A stretch of 64,000 bases of DNA, from contig CM030363.1 in the NCBI GenBank assembly GCA_017893485.1, positions 111,347,073-111,411,072 on the forward strand, read 5' to 3'. The notes under the pieces are model-generated. The model was not told the DNA's origin and did no database searches. It was given only the letters and a program-made list of their open reading frames with translations. A program made the position numbers and the translations under genes. Numbering within the stretch: the first letter of the stretch is position 1; each line of letters begins with the position of its first letter. The stretch is from Hemerocallis citrina (Eukaryota; Streptophyta; Magnoliopsida; Asparagales; Asphodelaceae). Of this stretch, positions 1 to 10,476 are shown in pieces.

Positions 1-235
1 TCCTAATCCAGTCCCAAAGACGCCTATAAATACCCCCCATCCATCTCCATTAAGAGGTAATCAATCTTTCACCAGTTTTTTACGCTCTTTCATAGTCTGC
101 CAGATTACTGACTTGAGCGTCGGAGGGTGCGTCGCCGGGAACAACCCCGGTGTCTCGCACTTTTTGCAGGTGCACGGCAGGAACGACGAACGAGGCCCGA
201 CGGAACAGGTACGCAGGTTTTCCTATTCAGTTCCC
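1..235 (+). mobile_element. LTR 3' part (Tat/Ogre-like U5 remnant)
   Basis: The window opens inside what looks like the promoter-to-U5 part of a long terminal repeat. A TATA box is followed by a run resembling the U5 of plant Tat-group Ty3/gypsy LTRs (a 'gacttgagcgtcggag' phrase, then a GC-rich stretch and a 'tttttgcagg' tract). No PBS or coding sequence of that group follows, so this is a truncated LTR. The family assignment rests on recalled phrase similarity only. Confidence 0.4.
25..32 (+). promoter_or_regulatory. TATA box of LTR remnant
   Basis: TATAAATA in a CGCC...CCCCCC context, about 90 bp upstream of the U5-like run. It fits an RNA polymerase II core promoter of an LTR. Confidence 0.45.
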
Positions 236-1300
236 CAAGAATCCACAAGTTCTATCTGTTTGCCCCCACACCAAATTTAGCGGCAACAATTATAGAGTAT
301 AGGACAATATCATTACAAAATTATATATTTGTTTCGAAGTGCCAAAATACTATCAGTACATTCTAGAAGGAAATATGAGTTGTCAAACTCTAAGAAATAC
401 AACGAGTGTTTTCAAAAGTACTTCTAACTTGGGGTTTCCTCTTGATCTGGAAGGATGCTTCACAATATTGTCAATCTTTGTTTTCAAATCTTCTCATGGT
501 GCATCAAGGAGTAGAACTTGGGGTTTCCTCTTTCCATACACAGGTGCCAGAAGCAACAACTACCCAGTAAATAAACAATTCCTGAAGAAATGGTATTGTG
601 CATCCTGATTTGGGTACCTAAAATAGATGTGATTTACCAAGAATTAGCACATAAATAACCAAAGCATTCGACAAAAAGGATTAATAAACTATCAAAAAAT
701 ACATACATGCCATTCACAAATTATACGTATACGAGTGGCATTAATAAAAAAATCCAAGCAAACATGAGTCATTATAGAACTTCACAAGTGGCAGTAGGCA
801 ATATTAAAATTTTATATAATATATTAGAAAGTAGGACAACAAAGAGAAGTTGGAGATTAATTAAAATGAATTTCACAAAACGCTGATAATGCAGAATATA
901 CATGTGTATGTATGGAAGACAACTTTTGTGAGAAACAGGAAAAATGATCTAAAACGTGGGATGGATAATATAATATTATCAATGCCTTCAAGGATATGTT
1001 TGCCACCCAATCACCTCATAATTGCTCCAGTGAAATGCAATCTTTCTTTTGTAAATAGATTAATTAGTTAAAAGAATCACATCAAACAGTATAGTTATCT
1101 ATTGGCCTCAAAAGGTACAAGCAGCATGTGTCTACCACATTCATAATTAGACCAAGGAAAACATCGAGAATTGCCACAGATATTCTAGACTAGAAACTGA
1201 TACATCAACAGTACTTCAACAATAACCACTTCCACTGAAATGATGCATACAGGTAACAGATCAAGAAAGAAAAAAAGGATTAATGTTTCCCAATGTCCTA
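236..1300. other. Unassigned AT-rich sequence
   Basis: No coding region, RNA gene or repeat family could be recognised on either strand. The small open frames here (127-366, 339-608, 889-1071) lack codon bias, domain motifs or splice context. A short phrase 'cttggggtttcctctt' recurs at about 427 and 516, a weak direct repeat about 90 bp apart. Confidence 0.5.
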
Positions 1301-1302
1301 TC

Positions 1303-1545
1303 TTGAGGGGGCATATCAGATAACTAAGTTCTTAGTATACTATTACAGCTAACTTTGTCCTAGTTTATTGGAATTAGTTGCTGCAGTTCCACATTTCATG
1401 TAAAATAGTTTAGTTGTTAATAACTTTGTCCTAGTTTATAGGAAAATTAGTTTGTAGATAGCTCTAAAGTTGTTCAAACTATGTACTTTACATTCTCAAG
1501 TGATTTCAATGAATAAATAAGAATATCTTTTTCCAAATTACCCGA
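1303..1545 (+). mobile_element. Decayed copia-like solo LTR
   Basis: A 'cttgaggggg' purine run resembles a copia PPT. It is followed by AT-rich sequence with a duplicated 'aactttgtcctagttta' phrase (about 1351 and 1422) and ends with an 'aatgaataaataagaatatc' run, typical of the 3' end of short copia LTRs. Boundaries and TSD could not be fixed, so the call is tentative. Confidence 0.3.
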
Positions 1546-2150
1546 TATCAACATTTACTTTGATATGCTTACATAATCGATAAACAAGGAACTCTCATAA
1601 ATATTCTACACAATCATACTATATACCTCAGTCACTTCTTAAATAAGTTTAAGGCTTAAGCACCCCAACATTCACTTGAAAATAAACTAATCTCCCCCAC
1701 ATTATTTTTTGTTCAATTTATTACTGATATCCTACACCAGTTAAAACCAAGCACAATCCATCATAATCACCATCGTCACCATCATCCACCATATCCTAAT
1801 CCTAGGAACCCGACCATTGGAACACTTTCCATTTCCCTCTTTCTCCACCCTATCCCACTTCCCTTACCTCCACTTTGATTAAACCCACCGCTTTCAACCT
1901 TTTTCTATCTCATTCTCAAAACTACCCCGCTCTCGGAAGCCACCACCATCCTCATATCCCCTATCCCCCGCCCTTTCCCTCTCTCCCTTACTTCTCCTTT
2001 CCTCTCTCTCAAAACACCACCACTACCTTCATCAAAATTGTACCCATTGTCCCTGCCCACATTACTTAGGTTTAGGTAGGCACTATTATCGTATGATTAA
2101 AAAAAAAGTAACATAAAGGTAACTCAGTGTGCACTTATTAAGATTAATTC
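1546..2150. other. Non-coding, pyrimidine-rich stretch
   Basis: Contains a CT/CCA-rich tract (about 1741-2070) that opens small frames by composition only. No gene is supported. Confidence 0.5.
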
Positions 2151-2155
2151 GCTCA

Positions 2156-2585
2156 ATTGAGCCTTATTTTAGATAGGATCACAACATTGCAGTCTTCCCT
2201 ATTTGTTAAATGCTTAATGTTCTTGTACGCTATACACTGGGAATTGACTATCCATTCAATAAACATATACAATACAAAATGAAGTAAACAATTACGAACT
2301 AAATCAACTAACAACATCATTTCAACAACCAGTTTCTTCAACTAATCAAATCGGATCTAAGAAAAGTCTTAATGAGTCAAATCTTAGGCTCACCTGGTAG
2401 GCGTGGCTATACCGCTGCGCCTTCTTCAAATCCCTAGCGACCGACCGGAGCTCCGACTGGGTGATCTCCTTCCTTTTAGTGACCCACTTCAATGGGGAGG
2501 GGGGAAGCCGACTGGGGACGGGAGGCGGGCGAAGGGGGGCAGGTGACGGCGATGGAGGAAGGTGCGACGCGGGGGAGGGGGACAT
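2156..2585 (-). pseudogene. PPR protein gene fragment (first exon and exon-2 remnant)
   Basis: The minus-strand ATG at 2585-2583 opens 64 codons: a proline/serine-rich stretch (an organelle-targeting style N-terminus), then LKWVTKRKEITQSELRSVAR and a DLKKAQRYSHA segment. These match the conserved entry region of plant P-class mitochondrial PPR proteins of the At5g09450/At1g07590 kind, which use a W(V)...V..EL..I...LRK..RY.HA pattern. The exon ends at CAG|GTGAG (2394/2393), a consensus 5' splice site. About 130 bp on, a frame reading FIEWIVN...LTN..D..V.ILSKI (2264-2156) resembles the expected S-E-W-M continuation, but no AG acceptor precedes it and it stops early. No further PPR repeats were found in 1-2150. 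The piece is therefore a broken copy or a captured fragment; the 3' end is missing. Confidence 0.5.
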
Positions 2586-2669
2586 CAATGGGGAAAGGGG
2601 AGAAGTGAAATGTGGTTTTTATTTTATTTTATTTTATTTTTTTGGGGGGGGAGTAAAATGAGAGAGAGA

Positions 2670-2919
2670 GGGAAAAAGTAATTTTACGTTGTTTAATATT
2701 AAAGATTAAAAAACTATTTTAGTAACAAAATATATTATGTTACAATTGTTCTCTTGTAATTGTTGCAATTACAACAGATTAATAGAATCTCTTGCGAAAG
2801 TCAAAAACATTTACAACGAAAGGGTTTGTTGTGATTGATCCGTTGTAGATGGTAGCACTAACAAGAGAATTTTGACAGTCGTATATTATTCGTTGTTATT
2901 GCGGGATTTTCTACTAGTG
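2670..2919 (-). mobile_element. CACTA-type transposon terminus
   Basis: Read on the minus strand from 2919, the sequence begins CACTAGTAGAAAATCCC, the standard start of plant CACTA (En/Spm) transposons. It is followed by subterminal short motifs rich in 'caa/acaac' (for example 'gttacaattg', 'tgcaattaca'). The element should extend to lower coordinates. The matching opposite terminus was not found in the window, so only one end is called and the 3-bp TSD cannot be checked. Confidence 0.45.
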
Positions 2920-3814
2920 TATAAGTTTCTGCAAAATATTGTGTCTATAACCCTGAATTCTTCGAAATCTACAGTCGGGTCGAAAAGTTATATAGACTAC
3001 CACTTGTTCAATCTTGTCAAATTCATTATAAACTAAATTATTCATGAAAAATTGATTTCTTAGACTCTAAAGATAGTTTAACGAGTCTACTTCAACTTCT
3101 TAGTTTTGACCATTCTCAAAATACTTCATCTAAGATGCTGAAATGATCAAAATTCAAAATGTGTACAAATTTCTAGCAACTAGCCAACTGCCAACTAGTC
3201 CTAAGTTTGGATTTTATCAAAATAGTAAACTACATCCAAATATTATGAAATTTTAAGGAGAATGTCCTGACATATACAAGATGCTCATATAAAAGTTTTA
3301 GCTCTAGATTCCATCTAATTTAATAGTTACGATTTTTTGATGTGCAACTAGAATTCAAAACCGAACCTTATGAAAATACCCCCAAATGAACCATATCATA
3401 ATTTCACACATTCAATCAGCAATAAATAATTTAAATATGAATGTCCAATCAATATACGTTATCATACAGCTAACAATTCACACATGTCAAACGTTCTACT
3501 AATAAAACTATATTAGAAAGTTGCAGAAACACCCACCTCAAAGGTATACTTTCCTAGTAGTAGGGCCTCACAAAATGCTCCAATGCTCCCAAGCAGAATC
3601 TTGGCCAAGCTCCTCCTAAGCCTCAATCCGCAAGCCTTCTTCACTCTTTCTCACTTAATTTGGTTTAGAGTTTCTGTGTTGTACATGACAAAGGTAGGGA
3701 CTATTTATAGGACAATTGTGTGGCCGAAATAGCTCTCCACTACCCAAAATAACTCCTTACTCACAAAACTCACCCCACTCTCTACTCATTCCCAACTTGG
3801 CCGGCCAATCTCTT
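2920..3814 (-). mobile_element. LTR fragment J, left part (split by element A)
   Basis: Read on the minus strand this has the layout of the C-type LTRs elsewhere in the window: a TATA box (CCTATAAATAGTCC, about 3699-3709), a leader, then a splice-donor-like GAG|GTGGGTG (3537/3536) and AT-rich sequence. It continues at 13414 after the insertion of element A; the CTCTT at 3810-3814 is the left TSD of A. The outer boundary on this side is unclear because the CACTA-like end abuts it. Confidence 0.5.
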
Positions 3815-4252
3815 TGTAACCCCTTTTTTTCATTTTTCGTATTTCTGGTGTATTTTTCTTTTCTTGTATATTTGTACTATCTCTTGTATTTTTCTGAACC
3901 GTATATTGAGTTGTTTCAATATATTATCATTTTCTTTACTCATTCTTGATTTTTGCGAGTTATTTCCGATTTCTTGGTTGTTCTTGTTCATGATTGTTGT
4001 TTTTCGCTTCTTATTGTTGTCTCATTCTCTTTATTTTTTTTTGGGTGCTCTTGGTGATTTGGTGGTCGAACCCATTCCTAATCCTATTATTTTGATCCCT
4101 AATTGATTACCAAAGCTAAATTAAACCCAATCCTAGTTTGAATCCTATTCAATTTGATTCCCATTTGTCTTATTGGATTAATCCTACTATTACCCCTAAT
4201 CTACCCAAATACCCATTAACCCAAATACCCAATAACCCTAATCCTCTCTCTC

Positions 4253-4261
4253 TATATATAA
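4253..4261 (+). promoter_or_regulatory. TATA box of LTR A
   Basis: TATATATAA after a (CT)n run, about 440 bp into the LTR. The corresponding TATATAAG is present in the related A2 LTR (minus strand, near 39161-39168). Confidence 0.45.
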
Positions 4262-4704
4262 TTGTATCTCTCTCCTCAAACCCTAAACCTAAAATTTAAA
4301 GCCTCACCCTAGCCCCCGGTCTCTCTCCCTCTCCCTCCCTTGCTTGTGTCGCCGTACACCAACCCGATGCAAGCCCCAGGCCAGCACCCGACCCCCTCCT
4401 CTTCCCAGCTGCATCTCCAAACTGCACACTCGAGCCACCCTTCGACCACCTCCGACCACCATACATCCCCCTCATCCTGATCTTCTCTACCCTTGCCGAT
4501 CAACACTCCCAAGCCACAGGCACCGCAAGATCACATCTTTCTTGTAATGGGTTTTCTCTTCTCTTGCTTTGAGAAGCGTGCCGTGTATTCGTACATTTGT
4601 GCGTGGGTTCGTTGCTCTTGGGTTTGGATTCTCTTGTTCGTGGATTTTCACTTGTTGCCTGGGAATCCGTTCCTGTTATTCTTGGAGTTCTTTTCATCCC
4701 GATT

Positions 4705-4713
4705 AAGGCAAGT
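4705..4713 (+). promoter_or_regulatory. Putative GC-type 5' splice site in LTR A
   Basis: AAG|GCAAGT, matching the consensus of plant GC-AG introns, lies at the switch from GC-rich leader to T-rich sequence. The same motif sits at the equivalent place in A2 (minus, 38737-38729), both D LTRs (23956-23964 and 30471-30479) and F (63855-63863). In the 3' LTR of A it has decayed (10838-10846). The splice role is inference. Confidence 0.4.
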
Positions 4714-7065
4714 AACTTGTACTCCAATTCATTTGTTTGATACAAGTTAAAAATGCCACTTATAGTGTAGTTGAGTCTAGAGATGACTCTTGTTTGTGTT
4801 TTGTTTGATGGGTTTTGTCTCTATCGTGAAAACTTGACCATAGTTGCCTCATGACACAATATTGACATGAATTAACCTAGATTTTGCCCATTCTTGATTT
4901 GATCATGTATGTGAGACTTTTTGTGAGAATTTGGATAATTGTTGAGAACCATGTGATAAGCTTGATTTAGATATGTTAATAACCCTAATTCATAATTTTT
5001 GGACACTTGGTAGACTCGATTTCATGTTTGGTTGTGCTTTGAACAAGTTTTGTATGATATATGTTGAGTTGTTAAAGGAAAAATATGTATTTTGTCGCTG
5101 ATTTGTTTTGTTTGCTGTTTTGGACTGTTTTGAAGTCAGTAACTTAATTTTGGTATAAAACGTGAGATTTAGAGAATTTTGTCTATTTTCAAACCCCTTT
5201 GACCTTACTCGATTTCATTTTTGTATGAGTGAGTTATGACTGTTTTAGTATAGAGGTGTCGATCTTTTCGAGATTTTGTTTTTCGATGATTTTGATGACT
5301 AAATGATTTTGATACTGATTCTACATATATTATTTTGATCCAAAACTTTGGTCAGTGTTTCTTTATCTAGTTAGGGATTACCCAGAATTTTGGTAAATTT
5401 TATTGATGAGTTTTATGTGTTGTTTCATGCCCGTTTATGAAATCTATACTTGCTATATTTTGCTCGCTGTTCTGTAAAGAACCTTAGTTTCACTATGATT
5501 CCGTTTATTGTATGAAAAATGTTTGTGAAATATGAAAGTTAGTATATTTTATTTATTTTTATATCCCTTTGGTAGAATTGGATTTCGTTTCACTGGTTGT
5601 GAGATATCATAGTTTTCGTACAGCAGTGATGGAAATTCCAGATTTGCCATACTGCTATTTATTGATGTTTTCCGATTTTAGATGACTGATCTAATTTGAC
5701 TAGAAAATTGTGAAACTTTATATTTTGATTCTAGACATATAGGAGAATATTCCAGATTTTTCCTGAATTTATTTGAGAGGTTTTGATGCGGTTTTCCAGA
5801 CTGAGAATTCGTTTTACTAATTTCTGACTAAATGTATTTTCTGGATTCAAACCTGTTTTGAGTTATGATGTTGTGAATTACTATATGACTTTATTATATT
5901 CGCTGGATTAATGTGGAAGTCTGTTTTCCAGATCCTTCGACGGATCCAGATTTGGAAGTTTGTAGTAGCGGGAATCACTATTTTTGTACAACACTGTTTA
6001 GCTATCCTGAATTAGAAAACTAGTTGTTTTTCCCTGTTATGTGTTATCTTGTACCTATACTTGTTTATCTTGCACCTTGAACCTGATACATGTTTATACC
6101 CTGTAATCCTTGCTTTGTTTGCGACACATACATGCATGCTTGATTATAATAATAAATGACCAAGCAGGGGTTAAGGGAAAGATCTAGTAGTGGAAAATAT
6201 ACAAACGTGTACTTAGAAGAGGACCTGTGTCCTGCCTGCCTGTTACGTGTTCATGACTACATGATTCATGATCCTTTTTCTTGTACCTGACTGCATGCTT
6301 CCCTATAGGAAGATGTACTCAGAAGAAAACCACTAGGTTATGCCTGTTTCCTATACCTGACTGCATACTTCCCTTAGGAAGGTGTACTCAGAAGAGAACC
6401 ACTAGGTTCTACATGTTCCTGTTATTCCTGTACCTGAGTACACTGCCCTATGGTTCCAGTACGAAATCTAAAGCGAAACTGAGTACCTGAGTACACTGCC
6501 CTGAGTACATGATCCTGTTGACATACTTATACCATGCTATGCTTGTTACTTAAAATTATCTATCCCCTGTACTTGTATCCTACATTATAAGTGGCCCGTA
6601 ACCTTGCAATTGATGGGTACTTGTTTTCTTTTTTCTTCTCTTGCAAATTTACTAATTGCAGATCAGGATTGTCGACTGCCAGATGGTATTGGCGAGATGA
6701 TGTATTAGTACTGGATTTTCTGCTTTATTATTATTATTATTTGTTGCTTGAACTTGAACAAAAATGTATTTGATAACTTGGATAATTATTTTGTATTTGG
6801 GCAAAGTCACCCAGAATATTTAACTTGTCCAGATTCTGATTTATTTGAGATTTATATATTTTTGGTTTCAAGTAAATTCCTGTTGGTATCTTGTTTCAAT
6901 TATGCATGTCTGGTTGTATCTTTTGCTTCCGGCTCTGATTATTCCTGTGATATGTTGTAAAGAATCCTGAACAGCTTATAGATGATGAAAATTATTCGCT
7001 GGGCTTTTGTTACGTATCCGTATTCCGTATTCTTTTTGGGAAGTGGGGCGTGACAGGATTTTTAG

Positions 7066-7082
7066 TGGTATCGGAGCCCAGG
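7066..7082 (+). promoter_or_regulatory. Primer-binding site of element A
   Basis: TGGTATCGGAGCCCAGG lies 10 nt after the 5' LTR. It is complementary to the 3' end of initiator tRNA-Met apart from one A-to-G change (TCGGAG for TCAGAG). Confidence 0.85.
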
Positions 7083-7210
7083 TTTGGCTAATGTATTAGT
7101 TTCCTAATATATTAGACAAGCTTGGCTCGAACTAGGATCGGCTTAACCTTTCACCAACCATGCATACATAAATGAATTTATACCAACTCTGATTCTGGAT
7201 GCTAATTGTT

Positions 7211-7224
7211 TTGGTTTTGTGCAG
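7211..7224 (+). promoter_or_regulatory. Putative 3' splice site just before gag
   Basis: The pyrimidine-rich TTGGTTTTGTGCAG ends 3 nt before the gag ATG at 7228. It is a good plant acceptor and a natural partner for the donor-like motif at 4705-4713. Confidence 0.4.
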
Positions 7225-7227
7225 ACT

Positions 7228-8416
7228 ATGGCTCGCAGAGGTTCTACTTGTAAGTCGCAGGTTGATCCGATTGAGGCTGTCACTACTGTACTTGAGCGGC
7301 TGATTAATCAGCATCAAAACCACAGTGATCTTGTGATGGCTACTCTTGAAGCTTCCCAGGGTTCCGCCTCTTGTTGTGCCTGTGCAGGCATCTTCCGCCT
7401 CATCCAGGAACAGTTACAAATTTTATGAGGCTGCATCCAGACTATTTTTCCGGCACTGAGACGCCTTTGGAGGCTGAACAGTAGTTGATCCGGACTGAGC
7501 GCTTGTTGTTAGCAGCTCGTGTTGCCGAGGCTGATCGGGTGGACGTGGTTTCCATCCAGCTGGTGGATCTGGCCCATATCTGGTGGATGGCCGAGTCTGA
7601 GCGACTAGAGAGGCCACTTGCTTAGGCTACTTTCACTCTGGGATTTTTGGAGAAATTCTTCCCTAGTAGTACTCGAGTTGAGAGGGAACAACAATTCCTG
7701 GCCCTAAAACAGGTTAAGTCATTATTCCATTTTGGATTTGTTACATAATTGTTCATGCAATGTTGTAACATGGACTTTCTTGCAACAAGGTTCCAGATCA
7801 GTGGATGAGTACGCAGCTGAGTTTACTAGACTTAGCCGCTACCGTTCTTGTGGCAACCGAAGAGGATAGGGCTCGTAGATTCACAAATGGGCTTGAGCAG
7901 GATATCAAGAGGCATCTTGTCTCTCTCGCTTGCGTACCTACACTAAGGCTCTTGAGGCAGCCCGAGCTCAGGAGCAGGCTCGCGGTGGGGTGACTCCTTC
8001 TCAATGGACTGTTCCCGCTGCTATTGCTAGGCCTTCTGGTGGGCCTATTCGGAGGCCTGTTTCCATCCATCCAGTCAGGGCAGCTCCTTACTCTTTTGCT
8101 GGTTCCCAGAGAGGTAGTTTCTATGATTTCTGTCGGTTGCCTGGGCATGATCGCAGGGAATGTAGGCGCGCCAATCGCCGATGCTTTAGGTGTGGCTCTA
8201 CTGATCATACAGAGCGAGATTGTCCACAACCGCTGCAGCAGTTGGCTCTTCCAGCCAGGGGTCCTGTTCAGCAGACACTTCCAGCTCGTGGTCCAGTTAG
8301 GCCACTGCTTCCTCCTCAGCACCAGATTGTCGGTCAGAGCACCGCTGTTCCGAGGAGAGGTCAGACTTTCAACTTGACTACTGCAGATGCTGAGACAACT
8401 GAAGGAGTTGTGGCAG
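7228..8416 (+). pseudogene. gag: gag of element A (decayed)
   Basis: Gag packages the retrotransposon RNA into particles. The ATG at 7228 begins MARRGSTCKSQVDPIEAVTT and the frame runs to a stop at 7428, after a shift near 7400. Other frames then carry gag-like VAEADRVDVVSIQLVD...HIWWM (the 'A..WW' core) around 7500-7600, FLALKQ at about 7700 and SVDEYAAEFTRLSRY at about 7800. From about 7930 an open frame ends in a basic RRP..RP region and a CCHC zinc knuckle CFRCGSTDHTERDC (about 8179-8220), preceded by a degenerate one, CRLPGHDRREC. There are several stops and frameshifts. A 77-nt block with splice-site-like borders (7713-7789) interrupts the central part. Not functional. Confidence 0.8.
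7713..7789 (+). other. Intron-like block in gag
   Basis: It begins CAG|GTTAAG and ends GCAACAAG|G. Removing 76 nt (7713-7788) would restore the conserved gag frame (FLALKQ then GSRSVDEY), but the canonical AG border is 1 nt off. T-rich, as plant introns are. Could also be a random insertion. Confidence 0.35.
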
Positions 8417-8569
8417 GTATATTTTGTTTTGGTTGTTTTAATGTTTTATTTCTCTTTTGTTTTCTTTCTTTTGGGTCTTACTCTGCTTCTCTATGTTTTC
8501 TTTCTACATTGTTGTTTTTCCCTCACCCTTAATTGTCTATTCTTTCACCTTGTCTTTGATTCCTTTTAG
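8417..8569 (+). other. Intron-like block between gag and protease
   Basis: Exactly GCAG|GTATAT ... TTCCTTTTAG|GTATC, 153 nt, strongly T-rich, containing a stop codon. Joining 8416 to 8570 keeps the gag-pro frame without loss or gain: the reading before it ends GVVA and the reading after it starts GIILVCSFSAHVLF, as expected ahead of the protease active site. This is what a spliceosomal intron would look like. Confidence 0.45.
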
Positions 8570-9395
8570 GTATCATCCTTGTTTGCTCTTTTTCTGCCCA
8601 TGTTCTTTTTTATTCTGGGGCAACCCATTCTTTTGTGTCCTCTCGATTTTTCACTCACCATCAGTTGGAGTGCAGCAACATGTCAGAGGCTTGGAATATT
8701 GTGACAGGTGGTGTAGTTGTCATATGTTCCCGTGAGTGTAGGCAATGTCCCGTTGTTATTGGGGACACAGATTTCAAAGCCAACCTGATTATAATTGGAA
8801 ATTCAGGATTTGATGTCATTCTGGGTATGGATTGGTTGGGTGAAGCCCATGCCATTATTGATTGCCATGCCAAGAAAGTTGTCTTCAGAATTCCAGATCG
8901 AGAAGAATTTGAGTTTCATGCCGGGGAGTCTTTCCTTGGCTGAGCAAAGACTGCAGTTGAACAGGTGGATTGTGCGATGGAATTGCACTCCGACTGTGAG
9001 GCTGCACCTCTAGTAGTTCGGGATTTCTTGGATGTTTTTCCAGATGAGTTCCCTGGCTTACCTCTTGATAAGGAAGTGGAATTCGGTATTGATGTTCAGC
9101 CTGGAACAGCAACGATATCGAAGAGTCCCTACGGGATGGCACTGGTTGAGCTAGCAGAGCTTAAGGTGCAGATTCAGCAGTTGCTTGATTTGGGTTTCAT
9201 CAGACCTAGTGTTTTATCTTGGGGTGCTCCGGTCCTTTTTGTTGACAAAAAGGATGGTGGTCGTCGACTGTGCATGGATTATTGGGAACTGAACAGAGTT
9301 AATATGAAGAATCGGTATCCGTTGCCCAGGATCGATGATTTATTTAATCAGTCTAGTGGGGCTGCTGTTTTCTCGAAGTTGGATCTTCGTTCTGG
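8570..9395 (+). pseudogene. pol: Protease and N-terminal reverse transcriptase of element A
   Basis: The aspartic protease active-site region reads LFYSGATHSFVS at about 8607-8642: the catalytic Asp of D-S-G is replaced by Tyr. The flap/dimer part ends GFDVILGMDWLG..HAIIDCH (8812-8865). A TGA (8941-8943) then separates protease from RT. RT starts [14 protein letters not shown], continues with the primer-grip side [33 protein letters not shown] and LCMDYWELN, then [14 protein letters not shown] and FSKLDLRSG, i.e. RT motifs 1 to 3. It is cut there (about 9395), before the YxDD catalytic motif. What follows (to 9435) is read-through into foreign LTR. Confidence 0.85.
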
Positions 9396-10476
9396 TAATG
9401 CCCCGACTTCCATATACTGGGAAACCATGACATAAGCCAGAAATTTTTCCTTCAATTAGTCACAATACACAGAAAAACAGGAAAAATTAAAACTTTTTTA
9501 TTCAACACAAAATGTATTACAAGTCTGAATGTTATACAACTGTAATACATTACAACAGTGTTACAATAATACCTTTACAATCCCAAGTATTACAACTTTC
9601 AATAATTTACATCAGAGTACAATGAATGAAGAACAACACTTGGTAATTCCCACTTGGATACTTTTTAACAATTAGATAATCAATATAAATATTACAGCGG
9701 AACTTAAATGACATCGACTCCTCGCTTTCCTTGCCTTGAGTCCTCCTGAATCTCGCACCTGTACTTCTGTGATCCAGTACCTATTGAAGTGGGGAAGTCA
9801 GTATTCACTGATGCTTTAAGGCTGATAACTATCAGCAAATCTCCCAAACAAACATACAACCATGGCAAATGTGTCAGTGTAGTTTAAGTGTTCGTGAGTG
9901 CTATGACTAGAATCCAATGCAATATCAACTAAGGCTAGGATGCTCCTATTCTAATGTAAGCAAGTCTCCAGAATAGTATGCAACCCATACTACATACACC
10001 CCATCTCAAGCCGTTTGTTCATATATAGGGATTTGAACCCACGCCATGTATTCTACTTTGGTACCCATTCTGTTCCTGACATAATACTACATGACTGGCA
10101 AAGTTGCAGGTATGGTTTAGTTCCGTTACTGCAGTTAATAGTGGTGTCCTTGTTTGTCACTATTGCCCAGTCGCACCGGACCCTACTCAAAAGCCAACAC
10201 GAACTACAAGATACTTTTCAACCATCTTCCGTGCCCCCAACTGGTCATGAGAGGGCATAGAACCTGACAGAATTGTAGGGTCTATTTCCCTAGGAAACCC
10301 TCTCGTTCTTATCATGGCACATTCAGGAATTAACAATCAAGATACGAAACCCGTGCTCCTATCTTGTCATGAAAAAACACCGCCTGTATCCCTTTGATAA
10401 GGGAATACATCCCAATAACACCACCTAGTGTCAACCTATAGGAGAGGTTGGATTATAGAGTATCACCCCTAACACC
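9396..10476 (-). mobile_element. LTR piece of family B inside element A
   Basis: It begins almost at the B LTR terminus (taatgccccgacttcc, compare TGTAACGCCCCGATTTCC at 46274) and runs parallel to 46274-about 47365: 'cataagccagaa', 'caattagtcacaatacacag', 'agtgtagtttaagtgttcgtgagtgctatgactagaat'. The right junction to LTR A falls in a shared 'acaccaac' at about 10470-10495. It has replaced the rest of pol, the PPT and the start of the 3' LTR of A. The oldest event may be a B insertion followed by recombination or template switching. Confidence 0.75.

Larger units (their letters stand above)
3815..7055 (+). repeat. 5' LTR of element A (3241 bp)
   Basis: Starts TGTAACCCC and ends GGGGCGTGACA, immediately followed by the PBS. 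In order: U3 start, TATA box near 4253, a short GC-rich leader (about 4310-4520), a conserved AAGGCAAGT (4705-4713), a long T-rich section, and two imperfect copies of a unit with 'gtactcagaaga...ccactaggtt' near 6310 and 6385. Relative to the 3' LTR it lacks about 300 bp around 6490. Confidence 0.85.

Noticed and set aside
7798..8322. 174-codon minus-strand open frame
   Set aside because: Antisense shadow of the gag zinc-knuckle region of element A.
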